DNA of 64,000 bases from Sediminicola sp037203765 (GTDB lineage Bacteria; Bacteroidota; Bacteroidia; Flavobacteriales; Flavobacteriaceae), in the NCBI RefSeq assembly GCF_037203765.1, contig NZ_JBBCAS010000006.1, positions 124,001 to 188,000 of the forward strand, read 5' to 3'. Position numbers and translations under genes: made by a program. The notes under the pieces were generated by a model. The model made no database searches. It saw only the letters and a program-made list of their open reading frames with translations, and was not told where the DNA came from. Shown piece by piece: positions 16,101 through 24,586 of this stretch. The first letter of the stretch is position 1, and each line of letters starts with the position of its first letter.

Positions 16101-17420
16101 CTATTGTACTTCAGGCAATCTAGAACTGGTATAAGCTCCCGCGATCCCAAATAGGGAAAGTACCAAAATGATACCCTCTACCGAAAATATGGAGGCCAGG
16201 GCACTGATTCCCCCGGTGATCAATAATATGATTCCTATCAAAGTGTTGCTGACTGCAACATAGTCGGTCCTTTTATTTCCTCCCGCCATATCTACAATAT
16301 AAGTTTTTCTCCCCAATCGCACGCCACTGTGCGCAATGCCAAGTAAAAAGAATGCCAAGGGGTAGAGCCAATAATCACCCCTTAGACCGTCCATCCAGGT
16401 GATGATCACAAAGGTCATGATCCCCAAAATGGCAGCAATCAAACCTCCCCAGACCATGACCATTTTACTGGATTTATCGGCCATGGCACCCCAAATAGGG
16501 GCACTAATTACGGAGGCCGCACCATTGGCAATAATAAATAGTCCCAATAAATAGCTTTCTTTTCCCAGATAGGTCTGTGCCAATAGCACGTAATAAGGGG
16601 CAGTTAGCGCAGAACAGAGCAATAGGGATCGTGATATGATAAAATTTCGGAAAGATTTGTCCGTCTTTACCAAATTCATTTTGGCCAAGGCCTCTTTCAA
16701 TCCATTTCTGCCCCCAGAGGTCTCCCCTGGAAACTCTTTGATATTGGCATAGACAATTGCGGCCATCAACCAAAGGCTTCCGGCAAAAAAGATTATATAA
16801 CTGTAGAAAAGGATGTCCTGATCTTCTTTTGAACTATAGATCATGAACAATCCCGCCAAAAGGACCAAGATACCAGATACGGAAGCGGTATAACCTTTAA
16901 GTTTGCCTCGCTTTGTTTTGGGAATGGTCTTCCCCAATACATCTTTGGATGCCACCGAGCACAGACCTCTTGATAAACTGAAGGCCACTAGACATAGAAC
17001 GATGTGCCAACCGGCTTCGGCTCCCTTGAATTTCATGGCGATCCATCCAATAGCTGAAATGGACAGAAACTGCAATACGGAACCCAGGACCCATGTCCAT
17101 TTTCTGACCGCCTTTTTCCTAACATAACTGGCAATTACAATTTGTGGCAACATGGAGCCAGATTCGCGAATGGGAACAATAAAACTGATGAGGTAAACTG
17201 GGGCGTTCACATAGCTCATCAACCAGGCAAGTACCGTTTTTGGGTTGCTCAGCGTATCCCCAAGAGAAGTGAGGGTATTGCTGATAAGAATTAGGAAATA
17301 ATTTTTGGGAGTGGACCTACAGGCCGACTCATCTATATCCTTACAGATACGCGCATCTTCTTCATTGTTGATAAAATCGTAGACCTTTTCTAAGTTTAGA
17401 CTTTGTTTTTTGGAATTCAT
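16101..17420 (-). CDS. MFS transporter within the hut operon
   Basis: This 439-residue inner-membrane protein has about 12 membrane segments and an unusually long hydrophilic N terminus (about 45 residues, MNSKKQSLNLEKVYDFINNE). MFS-like loops include GAMADKSSKMVMVWGG. The ATG at 17420 is preferred over an in-frame TTG at 17429. It lies between hutU and hutG on the same strand, so histidine, urocanate or a product is a reasonable cargo. The protein does not resemble the HutT amino-acid permeases I know. Cargo is inferred from context only. Confidence 0.82.
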   Translation of the reverse strand: MNSKKQSLNLEKVYDFINNEEDARICKDIDESACRSTPKNYFLILISNTLTSLGDTLSNPKTVLAWLMSYVNAPVYLISFIVPIRESGSMLPQIVIASYVRKKAVRKWTWVLGSVLQFLSISAIGWIAMKFKGAEAGWHIVLCLVAFSLSRGLCSVASKDVLGKTIPKTKRGKLKGYTASVSGILVLLAGLFMIYSSKEDQDILFYSYIIFFAGSLWLMAAIVYANIKEFPGETSGGRNGLKEALAKMNLVKTDKSFRNFIISRSLLLCSALTAPYYVLLAQTYLGKESYLLGLFIIANGAASVISAPIWGAMADKSSKMVMVWGGLIAAILGIMTFVIITWMDGLRGDYWLYPLAFFLLGIAHSGVRLGRKTYIVDMAGGNKRTDYVAVSNTLIGIILLITGGISALASIFSVEGIILVLSLFGIAGAYTSSRLPEVQ

Positions 17421-17497
17421 GGGCCGCAACCGTATTGATACAAAGGGAAATTGTTCTTTAGGGATATAGAATTCCTAAAGATACAACATCTTATATA

Positions 17498-19507
17498 TTA
17501 ATTCCCGTGAAACAATCCGTCCAACAATGCATCCTCCACTAAATTTGGAAGGGTCACCTTCAAATTGGGCGTTCTGTCCATCTCACGCTTTATGGCAAAC
17601 AAAGCCTCTTTGTTCCTGGCCCAACTTCTTCTGGATATCCCATTGTTTACATCATAGAAAAGCATGTTTTTTAGTTTCGCAGAAGCTTCTTCTGAGCCAT
17701 CTAGGACCATGCCGAAGCCACCATTGATCACCTCTCCCCAGCCAACACCACCGCCATTGTGGATGGAAACCCATGTGGCTCCCCTAAAACTATCCCCTAT
17801 GACATTATGGATGGCCATGTCGGCTGTGAACTTACTGCCGTCATAGATATTACTGGTCTCCCTAAAAGGCGAATCGGTACCGCTTACATCATGATGGTCC
17901 CTTCCCAATACGACAGGGGCGGAGATGGTACCTGATTTAATGGCCTGGTTGAAAGCTTCAGCTATCTTGGCCCGACCTTCTGCATCCGCATATAAAATTC
18001 GGGCTTGTGAACCTACGACCAACCTATTGGATTCGGCCTCTTGGATCCATTTGATATTATCGGCCATTTGCTGTTGTATCTCTGAAGGGGCATTGGCTCT
18101 TATGGCTTCCATCACCTCTAGGGCAATAGCATCTGTCTTACGTAGGTCTGCCGGATTTCCTGAAGTACAAACCCATCTAAAAGGGCCAAATCCATAATCA
18201 AAACACATGGGCCCCAAAATATCCTGTACATAAGAGGGATATCTAAAATCAATTTTGTTTTCGGCCATAACATCGGCCCCAGCACGTGAGGCTTCCAGTA
18301 AAAAAGCATTGCCATAGTCGAAGAAATAGGTTCCTTTGGCGGTATGCCCATTAATGGCTTTGACCTGTCTGCGCAGGGATCCCTGAACCTTTTCCTTGAA
18401 TGCCTCCGGATCTGTGCTCATTAGATTATTGGCTTCTTCATAAGACATGCCTACGGGGTAGTACCCTCCCGACCAAGGATTGTGCAAAGAAGTTTGGTCC
18501 GATCCCAAATGTACGAAGACCTCTTCCTCCAAGAATTTTTCCCAAACATCCACGATATTGCCAATATAGGCAATGGAAACAACCTCCTTGTTTTGTACGG
18601 CACCTTGTACCCGTAGGGTCAAATCATCAAGGTTGTCCATAAGTTCATCTACCCAGCCCTGTTCGTGTCTCTTTGTTGCTGCTGCCGGATTTATTTCTGC
18701 ACATACCGTGATACATCCTGCTATATTACCGGCTTTGGGCTGTGCCCCGCTCATACCTCCCAATCCAGCGGTCAAAAAAATCTTGCCGGTTGAGTCTTCT
18801 TCTTTTTTCAACACTTTTCTAAAGGCGTTCATCACCGTTATGGCCGTGCCGTGCACAATCCCCTGCGGACCAATGTACATATATGATCCTGCCGTCATCT
18901 GGCCATATTGGGTAACCCCTAGGGCATTATATTTTTCCCAATCATCCGGTTTGGAATAGTTGGGGATCATCATCCCATTGGTGACTACCACACGGGGTGC
19001 CTCTTTGGAAGAGGGAAACAATCCCATAGGATGACCGGAATAGATATGTAATGTCTGTTCTTCCGTCATGTTGGCCAAGTATTGCATGGTCAGTAGGTAC
19101 TGTGCCCAATTCTGAAAAACGGCCCCATTGCCCCCGTAGGTTATCAGTTCCTCCGGATGTTGGGCAACAGCGGGATCCAGATTGTTTTGGATCATCAACA
19201 TGATAGCCGCCGCCTGGGCAGATCTGGCAGGGTATTCATGGATTGCTCTGGCATGAAGCTTATAATCCGGCTTAAATCGGTACATATAAATTCTACCATA
19301 ATCTTGTAGTTCCCGTGCAAATTCAACCGACAGCGTCTTGTGCCATTCCGATGGAAAATATCGAAGTGCATTCCGTATCGCCAATTTTTTTTCCTCCAAG
19401 GATAGGATCTCCTTTCTTTTGGGAGCCCTGTTCACTGTTGCAGGTATTTTTTTGGCTGCTGGCAATTCCGAGGGAATACCCTGAAGTATCTGTGCTTTAA
19501 AATCCAT
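17498..19507 (-). CDS. hutU: Urocanate hydratase
   Basis: This 669-residue cytoplasmic enzyme converts urocanate to imidazolone propionate using tightly bound NAD+. Family blocks are YGGNGAVFQNWAQYLLTM, YSGHPMGLFPS, GSYMYIGPQGIVHGT, the nucleotide-binding FLTAGLGGMSGAQPKA, LGSDQTSLHNPWSGGYYPVG, and CTSGNPADLRKTD. The C-terminal HNGGGVGWGEVINGGFGMV is also characteristic. It is longer than the roughly 560-residue proteobacterial enzyme, matching the long Bacteroidota form. It starts one base after the hutI stop codon on the complementary map (gap 19508), so it is translationally linked within the hut operon. Confidence 0.96.
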   Translation of the reverse strand: MDFKAQILQGIPSELPAAKKIPATVNRAPKRKEILSLEEKKLAIRNALRYFPSEWHKTLSVEFARELQDYGRIYMYRFKPDYKLHARAIHEYPARSAQAAAIMLMIQNNLDPAVAQHPEELITYGGNGAVFQNWAQYLLTMQYLANMTEEQTLHIYSGHPMGLFPSSKEAPRVVVTNGMMIPNYSKPDDWEKYNALGVTQYGQMTAGSYMYIGPQGIVHGTAITVMNAFRKVLKKEEDSTGKIFLTAGLGGMSGAQPKAGNIAGCITVCAEINPAAATKRHEQGWVDELMDNLDDLTLRVQGAVQNKEVVSIAYIGNIVDVWEKFLEEEVFVHLGSDQTSLHNPWSGGYYPVGMSYEEANNLMSTDPEAFKEKVQGSLRRQVKAINGHTAKGTYFFDYGNAFLLEASRAGADVMAENKIDFRYPSYVQDILGPMCFDYGFGPFRWVCTSGNPADLRKTDAIALEVMEAIRANAPSEIQQQMADNIKWIQEAESNRLVVGSQARILYADAEGRAKIAEAFNQAIKSGTISAPVVLGRDHHDVSGTDSPFRETSNIYDGSKFTADMAIHNVIGDSFRGATWVSIHNGGGVGWGEVINGGFGMVLDGSEEASAKLKNMLFYDVNNGISRRSWARNKEALFAIKREMDRTPNLKVTLPNLVEDALLDGLFHGN

Positions 19508-19508
19508 T

Positions 19509-20765
19509 TTAATCGTGCTTTTTGTCCATGACCAGTTTACCTCTTTTCCAAACTCTATTGGGTTTTAATGTTCCTTGTTGATACAGGATCTCCTTGTAAT
19601 TATTGGTAGGGAAAGTGATAAGATCTGCCAAATACCCCTCTTGTATTGTACCTCTGTCCTTCAGGTTCAAGGCCAATGCGGCTCTAAATGTTATTCCTGC
19701 CAACACTTCGGCATTGGAAAGCTTTTGGAAGGTTCCCAAAATGGCAGCTTGGGTCAATAAATCTCCCATGGGCGCTGATCCGGGATTCCAATCACTGGCA
19801 ATCGCTAGTGCCCCTCCTGCATCCAAAAGTTCACGGGCTGGGGTAAAGGCACAGCCCAAACCTAAGGAGGCTCCAGGGAGAGCCGTAGCAATTACATTGC
19901 TTTTCGCCAATGCTTCTATCTCTTTGGTAGTACTCGCTTCCAAGTGGTCAGCGCTAACCGCATCAAATGCTATGGCCACTGCACTTCCCGAAGTGGAAAA
20001 CTGGTCGGCATGAACGGTAATATCAAAGCCCATCGCTTTTGCTTTGGTAAAGTAGGGCACAATATCATCTTTGGAATAGGCGCTTTCTTCAATAAAGGCA
20101 TCAATTCTATGAGCGAGTTGTTCTGATTTGAGTTTAGGAAAAAGAGTTGTGCTTATTTCTTCCAGATATTCCCTTGGAGTTCCCGAATAATCCTTAGGGA
20201 CCATATGGGCTGCCAGACAGGTAGCAATAAGATCGGTAGGTAATTTTTGATTCGCTTTTTTTATGGCATAGAGCATTTTGAGCTCTTCCTCCACAGAAAG
20301 TCCATATCCGCTTTTTACCTCTATGGTAGTAATGCCATTTTCCAAGTGCCTCGTGGCCCTTTGTCTGATAAGATCAATGAGTTGGTCCTCTGTGGCCTTT
20401 CTTGTCTGGGTTACCGTATCCCAAATTCCACCGCCACTTTTTGCTATTTCCAAATAGGATTTTCCGGCATTGCGCATGGCATAATCATTTGCCCTGGTAC
20501 CGCCATAACAAATATGGGTATGTGCATCCACTAATCCGGGCAGGCACACATCATTCCCGTCCAGGGCGATGGCTTCTGCACCCAATTCCTTGGCCATGGG
20601 CAGCATTTCGGAATATTTCCCCAGGGAGTGAATGCGCTCATTCTCAATGAGGATACCTCCATTTTCTATGATAGATAATGATTCGTCCGTAATAGCCCCT
20701 TTGAGGCCTAAATTGGTCATCGGTAATATTTGGGCGAAAGGCCCGATAAGCTGATAGGTATGCAT
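19509..20765 (-). CDS. hutI: Imidazolonepropionase
   Basis: This 418-residue amidohydrolase-superfamily enzyme hydrolyses imidazolone propionate to formimino-glutamate. Metal-binding and active-site motifs include LPGLVDAHTHICYGG (HxH), VKSGYGLSVEEELKML, FDITVHADQFS, and IASDWNPGSAPMG with the Asp ligand. The ATG at 20765 is preferred over an in-frame TTG at 20780, since it lies one base after the hutH stop. It is the second gene of the hut operon. Confidence 0.95.
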   Translation of the reverse strand: MHTYQLIGPFAQILPMTNLGLKGAITDESLSIIENGGILIENERIHSLGKYSEMLPMAKELGAEAIALDGNDVCLPGLVDAHTHICYGGTRANDYAMRNAGKSYLEIAKSGGGIWDTVTQTRKATEDQLIDLIRQRATRHLENGITTIEVKSGYGLSVEEELKMLYAIKKANQKLPTDLIATCLAAHMVPKDYSGTPREYLEEISTTLFPKLKSEQLAHRIDAFIEESAYSKDDIVPYFTKAKAMGFDITVHADQFSTSGSAVAIAFDAVSADHLEASTTKEIEALAKSNVIATALPGASLGLGCAFTPARELLDAGGALAIASDWNPGSAPMGDLLTQAAILGTFQKLSNAEVLAGITFRAALALNLKDRGTIQEGYLADLITFPTNNYKEILYQQGTLKPNRVWKRGKLVMDKKHD

Positions 20766-20766
20766 A

Positions 20767-22347
20767 CTAGTAGTTTTCAAATTCTTGTGAATAAGGGGTT
20801 GAAAGATCTAATTTCTCCCTTTTACTGACCCTTTCTATAACCTTTATAATGGTCTTGTCCTTGATCATGGCAATTCCTGCTTCTATATCATTGGCAAATA
20901 CCCGGTCCTTATCGGCAAAAGCTACTTTGGTCCGGATCTTTTGATGTATTTCGTCCAATAAGATACCGGATTTCATTGGTTTTCGGAATTCAAAAGCCTG
21001 GGCGGCCGTTAATAGTTCAATGGCCAATATCTTTTCTACATTTTCAAGCACCCGCAGAGCTTTTCTTCCGCTGATGGACCCCATGCTCACATGGTCCTCT
21101 TGTCCCAAGGAGGTAGGAATACTATCCGCACTGGACGGGAAACACAGACCTTTGTTCTCACTCGCCAAGGCGGCAGTGGTATACTGTAAGATCATATATC
21201 CTGAGTTGATCCCAGTATCTTTCATCAATAATTTTGGTACACCAGGACTATTTCCTTCCAAGGCCAAGTAGATCCTTCTATCCGATATGTTCCCAATTTC
21301 TGAAGCTGCCAAACAGGCATAGTCTATGGCCATGGCCAAAGGCTGCCCATGAAAGCTCCCTCCGCTGATGGTCAGTTCCTCATCAATAATAATAGGGTTG
21401 TCCGTCACCGAATTCAATTCTGTTTCCAGTAGTTCTTTTAGATGCAGCCATGCGTTTCTGGAAGCACCATGGACTTGTGGCATACAACGCAAAGAATAAG
21501 GATCTTGGACGCGATCACAATCTATATGGTCCTCCATAATCTCGGAACCTTCCAAGAACGACTTTATCCTTGTTGCCACATGGATATTTCCTTTGAATGG
21601 ACGTAGGGCGTGCAATTCTTTATAGAATGGTTTAACCGAGCCCTGCAAGCCTTCTATCATCATGGTTCCTATGATATCGGCCTGCGATAGACAACTGTGC
21701 AGTTTTTCTACCACCTTTACGGCATGGGCAGCAATAAACTGGGTACCGTTGATCAGTGCCAAGCCTTCTTTTGGACCCAATTCCAATGGTTTAAGCCCTG
21801 TTTTTTTGAAAAGCTGGGCCGTGGTAATTTCCTCATTCCTATAGATGACCTTGCCCAGTCCAATAAGGGGTAGGAATAAATGGGAAAGTGGAGCCAAATC
21901 GCCAGAGGCCCCAACTGAGCCTTGAGATGGAACTAGGGGGATGGCATCATTATCTATATGCCATAAAATCCTGTCCAAAGTGATCTCCGATATTCCAGAA
22001 TATCCTTTGGCCAGAGAATGGACCTTAAGTATCATCATTAATTTTGCAATTTCTGAAGCAATAGGAGTACCTACCCCAACACTGTGGCTCTGAAGGATGT
22101 TGGTCTGTAATATTTTGGTTTCTGTCTTTGATATTTTAGTAGTGCACAAGGGACCAAAACCGGTATTGATGCCATAAACGGCATGGCCTTTTTCAACAAT
22201 GTTCTCTACAATAGTCCTGCTGCGAACTACCTTTTCTCTTGTCTCTTCGGAAATACTGCCTTTGGTTTTACCTTGGGCAATGGCCAGAGCTATACTGGCA
22301 GAGAGGTGGTCCTCCCCAAATAAAAAATTCTTAGGTACCGGAATCAT
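20767..22347 (-). CDS. hutH: Histidine ammonia-lyase
   Basis: This 526-residue enzyme deaminates histidine to urocanate. The Ala-Ser-Gly triad that forms the MIO electrophile is in GSVGASGDLAPLSHLFLPL, about residue 148. Other family motifs are YGINTGFGPLCTTKI, QDPYSLRCMPQVHGASR, SVTDNPIIIDE and GNSPGVPKLL. It is the first gene of hutH-hutI-hutU-MFS-hutG and is divergent from a LysR regulator across 79 bases, which should be the control region. The length is typical. Confidence 0.96.
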   Translation of the reverse strand: MIPVPKNFLFGEDHLSASIALAIAQGKTKGSISEETREKVVRSRTIVENIVEKGHAVYGINTGFGPLCTTKISKTETKILQTNILQSHSVGVGTPIASEIAKLMMILKVHSLAKGYSGISEITLDRILWHIDNDAIPLVPSQGSVGASGDLAPLSHLFLPLIGLGKVIYRNEEITTAQLFKKTGLKPLELGPKEGLALINGTQFIAAHAVKVVEKLHSCLSQADIIGTMMIEGLQGSVKPFYKELHALRPFKGNIHVATRIKSFLEGSEIMEDHIDCDRVQDPYSLRCMPQVHGASRNAWLHLKELLETELNSVTDNPIIIDEELTISGGSFHGQPLAMAIDYACLAASEIGNISDRRIYLALEGNSPGVPKLLMKDTGINSGYMILQYTTAALASENKGLCFPSSADSIPTSLGQEDHVSMGSISGRKALRVLENVEKILAIELLTAAQAFEFRKPMKSGILLDEIHQKIRTKVAFADKDRVFANDIEAGIAMIKDKTIIKVIERVSKREKLDLSTPYSQEFENY

Positions 22348-22426
22348 GGGTCTTAATTTTAATACTATAAAATTATTGATTAAGTTTGATAATCACCAAT
22401 ACCATTATTGTCAATATTCAATAGCT
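22348..22426. promoter_or_regulatory. Divergent hutH/lysR control region
   Basis: This is a 79-base A/T-rich intergenic region. It holds two imperfect dyads suited to a LysR-type regulator: ATTAT...ATAAT at about 22371-22392 and ATTG-T-CAAT near 22407-22415. Binding is inferred from position between a LysR gene and its likely target. Confidence 0.45.
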
Positions 22427-23326
22427 ATGAGTTATCAATTAGAGCTTAGACATTTCAAATATTTCTTAGCCGTAGCCGAAGAATTGCATTATCGAAAAGC
22501 TGCTGAAAAACTATGTATCTCGCAACCAGGTTTGAGCAGACAAATAAAGCAAATGGAGGAGATTTTGGATACCCCTTTGTTTATCCGGAGTAAAAAGAAG
22601 GTAACCTTGACTCCTGCGGGAGAGTATCTTCGGGCAGAGCTACAATACATCCTCAATCACCTGGATCTTGCTACCAAACATTTGGAGTTATTAAAGGATG
22701 GGGACTCTGGAGAGGTTCGTATAGGATTTTTGGGGTCTGCCATGCAGAATGTTATTCCGGAGCTATTGATAAAGCTAAAAGAGGAATATCCCAAAGTACG
22801 TACTAGCCTGGAAGAACTTTCCAATAGTGCCCAATTGGATGCTGTTATGAAAGACAAATTGGATATAGGTTTCGTAAGGTTGGCCAGGGTTCCTGATGAC
22901 ATACATATTCACCCCGTATTTGAGGACACTTTTTCCGTGGTGCTCCCAGAGGCCTATCCCATACTATCTCGGGAATTTGAGGGAGTTCATCAGTTATCCG
23001 CTGAGAATTTTATTCTCTTTTCACAAGATTACAGTCCGTTGTACTATGATACCATCATGAGCATTTGTGAGGATGGTGGTTTTACACCCAAAGTTTCCCA
23101 TAAATCTGTCCATGCCCAGACCATATTTAAATTGGTGGAGAACAATTTGGGGATTGCCATTGTCCCCACATCCCTGCAATATGGGTTTCATATGAGGGTG
23201 AAATTCTTGGAACTTAAAAATATTCCACAACGGGCCATTCTTTCGGTCATATGGAAGAAGGATAACAGGAACCCTGCTTTAAAGCACTGTATGGACCTGT
23301 TGTTGGGCAGGGAAAAGATCAATTAA
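22427..23326 (+). CDS. LysR-type regulator, probably of hut genes
   Basis: This 299-residue protein has an N-terminal winged helix-turn-helix (LRHFKYFLAVAEELHYRKAAEKLCISQPGLSRQIKQME, residues 6-44, in the sequence given here only as landmarks LRHFKYFLAVAEE and SQPGLSRQIKQME). A periplasmic-binding-like effector domain follows (DKLDIGFVRLA, LVENNLGIAIVPTSL). The ATG at 22427 gives the standard LysR N terminus; the frame is open further upstream but overlaps hutH. Divergent placement next to hutH makes it the likely activator, with urocanate or histidine as inducer. Its end overlaps the convergent DUF456 gene by eight bases. Confidence 0.9.
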   Translation: MSYQLELRHFKYFLAVAEELHYRKAAEKLCISQPGLSRQIKQMEEILDTPLFIRSKKKVTLTPAGEYLRAELQYILNHLDLATKHLELLKDGDSGEVRIGFLGSAMQNVIPELLIKLKEEYPKVRTSLEELSNSAQLDAVMKDKLDIGFVRLARVPDDIHIHPVFEDTFSVVLPEAYPILSREFEGVHQLSAENFILFSQDYSPLYYDTIMSICEDGGFTPKVSHKSVHAQTIFKLVENNLGIAIVPTSLQYGFHMRVKFLELKNIPQRAILSVIWKKDNRNPALKHCMDLLLGREKIN

Positions 23327-23834
23327 AAAAAGGAAAAAGCACTTCTTTGTAATCCCATACTTTAGAGAGATATAGCCCCAAAAAAACGGTTGCTACCACA
23401 AACTTGATAAAAGTTCCCGTTAAAAAGCCAAGAAAAGATCCAAAGGCCGATTTCAGTGCGGACTTATGATCGGCACGGTTTATAAGTTCGCCAACCAAGG
23501 CACCAACAAAGGGCCATATAATAATACCAAATATCCCGAGGATAGGAAATACGAGGGAGACCAAAAGACCTATGGTTGTTCCTATCATGCCTGCCTTACT
23601 GCCACCAAATTTTTTGGTCCCCATTACCGGGATAATATAATCCAAAGCAAGAACAACTAGGGCAATGATCAGGGTAATGCCCAGTAAAACCCAGTCCATG
23701 GGAATGGCTTTTGTATAATGGAGTAAAAGTAGTCCTATCCAGCTAATAGGTGGTCCAGGCAGAACAGGTAAAAAACTTCCCAATATACCAGTTATCATCA
23801 GTATAAATCCAAGAAAGACCAATGCAATATCCAT
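23319..23834 (-). CDS. DUF456 membrane protein
   Basis: This 171-residue protein has four to five hydrophobic segments with glycine-rich turns, as in DUF456: TGILGSFLPVLPGPPISWIGLLLL at the N terminus (landmark LPVLPGPPISWIG), then LDYIIPVMGTKKFGGSKAG and FIKFVVATVFLGLYL. Function of the family is unknown to me. It sits in the inner membrane. The gene is single, convergent with lysR, and divergent from the BlaI/BlaR1 region. Confidence 0.85.
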   Translation of the reverse strand: MDIALVFLGFILMITGILGSFLPVLPGPPISWIGLLLLHYTKAIPMDWVLLGITLIIALVVLALDYIIPVMGTKKFGGSKAGMIGTTIGLLVSLVFPILGIFGIIIWPFVGALVGELINRADHKSALKSAFGSFLGFLTGTFIKFVVATVFLGLYLSKVWDYKEVLFPFFN

Positions 23835-23921
23835 AGGAGAGTATTTCGGGGTGTATGGCGAATATATATAGATTTCGTTAGATGTCAGAAATTCAAATTG
23901 TTATTATTTTCTAAATTTTTT

Positions 23922-23955
23922 AACTAAAACATTAGTTTAAACTAAAACTTTAGTT
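23922..23955. promoter_or_regulatory. Tandem BlaI-type operators
   Basis: Two copies of AACTAA-N4-TTAGTT (23922-23937 and 23940-23955) are centred 18 bases apart. Between them is the 14-base palindrome TTAGTTTAAACTAA (23932-23945). A near-consensus -7 element, TATATTAG, follows at 23955-23962, so binding would block transcription. The BlaI-type repressor gene lies 210 bases downstream. Confidence 0.6.
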
Positions 23956-24021
23956 ATATTAGCTATGTCGAAGATATTTAATGTAAGTAATTACCAGGTC
24001 AAAAAAGGTGTCAAATATCAT

Positions 24022-24080
24022 CTTGAGAGGTCATAGGAAGGGTAGAGAAGGTCTCGACTGCGCTCGAACGGACATAATGG
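24022..24080. repeat. Probable dispersed intergenic repeat element
   Basis: The core GTCTCGACTGCGCTCGAAC (24051-24069) resembles a short dispersed element I recall from intergenic regions of many Flavobacteriaceae. Its composition is richer in G+C than the surrounding A/T-rich sequence. It lies between the putative BlaI operators and blaI. Only one copy was noticed in this window. Confidence 0.4.
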
Positions 24081-24167
24081 TTTTCCACAAGCTGATTTGA
24101 GTGGTAGCGGTCGTATACATAGAAGAGGTTTCGATTAAGCGTTACCGGATAATTTAGAAAAACAAAA

Positions 24168-24530
24168 ATGAAACAACTTACGAAAGCGGAAGAGGAAGTA
24201 ATGCAGGTGTTATGGCAATTGCAGAAATGTAACGTAGCATCTATTATTGATGAGTTGCCAGAACCTAAGCCTGCATACAACACGGTTTCTACCATTGTGA
24301 GAATTTTGGAAAGCAAGGGTTTTGTAGATCACGAAAAGGAAGGGAAAGGGCATTTGTATTTTCCATTGATCAAAAAAGCTGATTACAGCAATGCCTCCAT
24401 CACCAAGCTTATGGATGGGTATTTTCAAGGCTCTTTTAAAAGTATGGTGTCTTTTTTTATGAAGAAAAATGATATGAGCCTTTCGGAATTGGAATCCATT
24501 TTAAAGGATATTAAAAAGGATAAAGAATAG
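24168..24530 (+). CDS. BlaI/MecI-family transcriptional repressor
   Basis: This 120-residue winged-helix protein begins MKQLTKAEEEVMQVLWQLQK and has the recognition region PAYNTVSTIVRILESKGFV, both standard for BlaI/MecI/CopY regulators. The C-terminal part would dimerise. It is paired with an M56 BlaR1-type membrane peptidase 56 bases downstream, which in characterised systems cleaves or inactivates the repressor on signal detection. The likely operators are the tandem AACTAA-N4-TTAGTT sites upstream, giving autorepression. No beta-lactamase gene is nearby, so a general envelope-signal role is more likely than drug resistance. Confidence 0.92.
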   Translation: MKQLTKAEEEVMQVLWQLQKCNVASIIDELPEPKPAYNTVSTIVRILESKGFVDHEKEGKGHLYFPLIKKADYSNASITKLMDGYFQGSFKSMVSFFMKKNDMSLSELESILKDIKKDKE

Positions 24531-24586
24531 TATCAAAGGAAGGAAGTTGATATCTATAATTATATGAACAATCTAATAAATAGTTT

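Noticed and set aside
22199..22426. N-terminal extension of the LysR protein by 76 codons
   Set aside because: The extension is antisense to hutH; the ATG at 22427 gives a standard LysR N terminus.
24011..24316. 101-codon minus ORF opposite blaI
   Set aside because: It overlaps blaI and the repeat element and has no family resemblance; it is a shadow frame.
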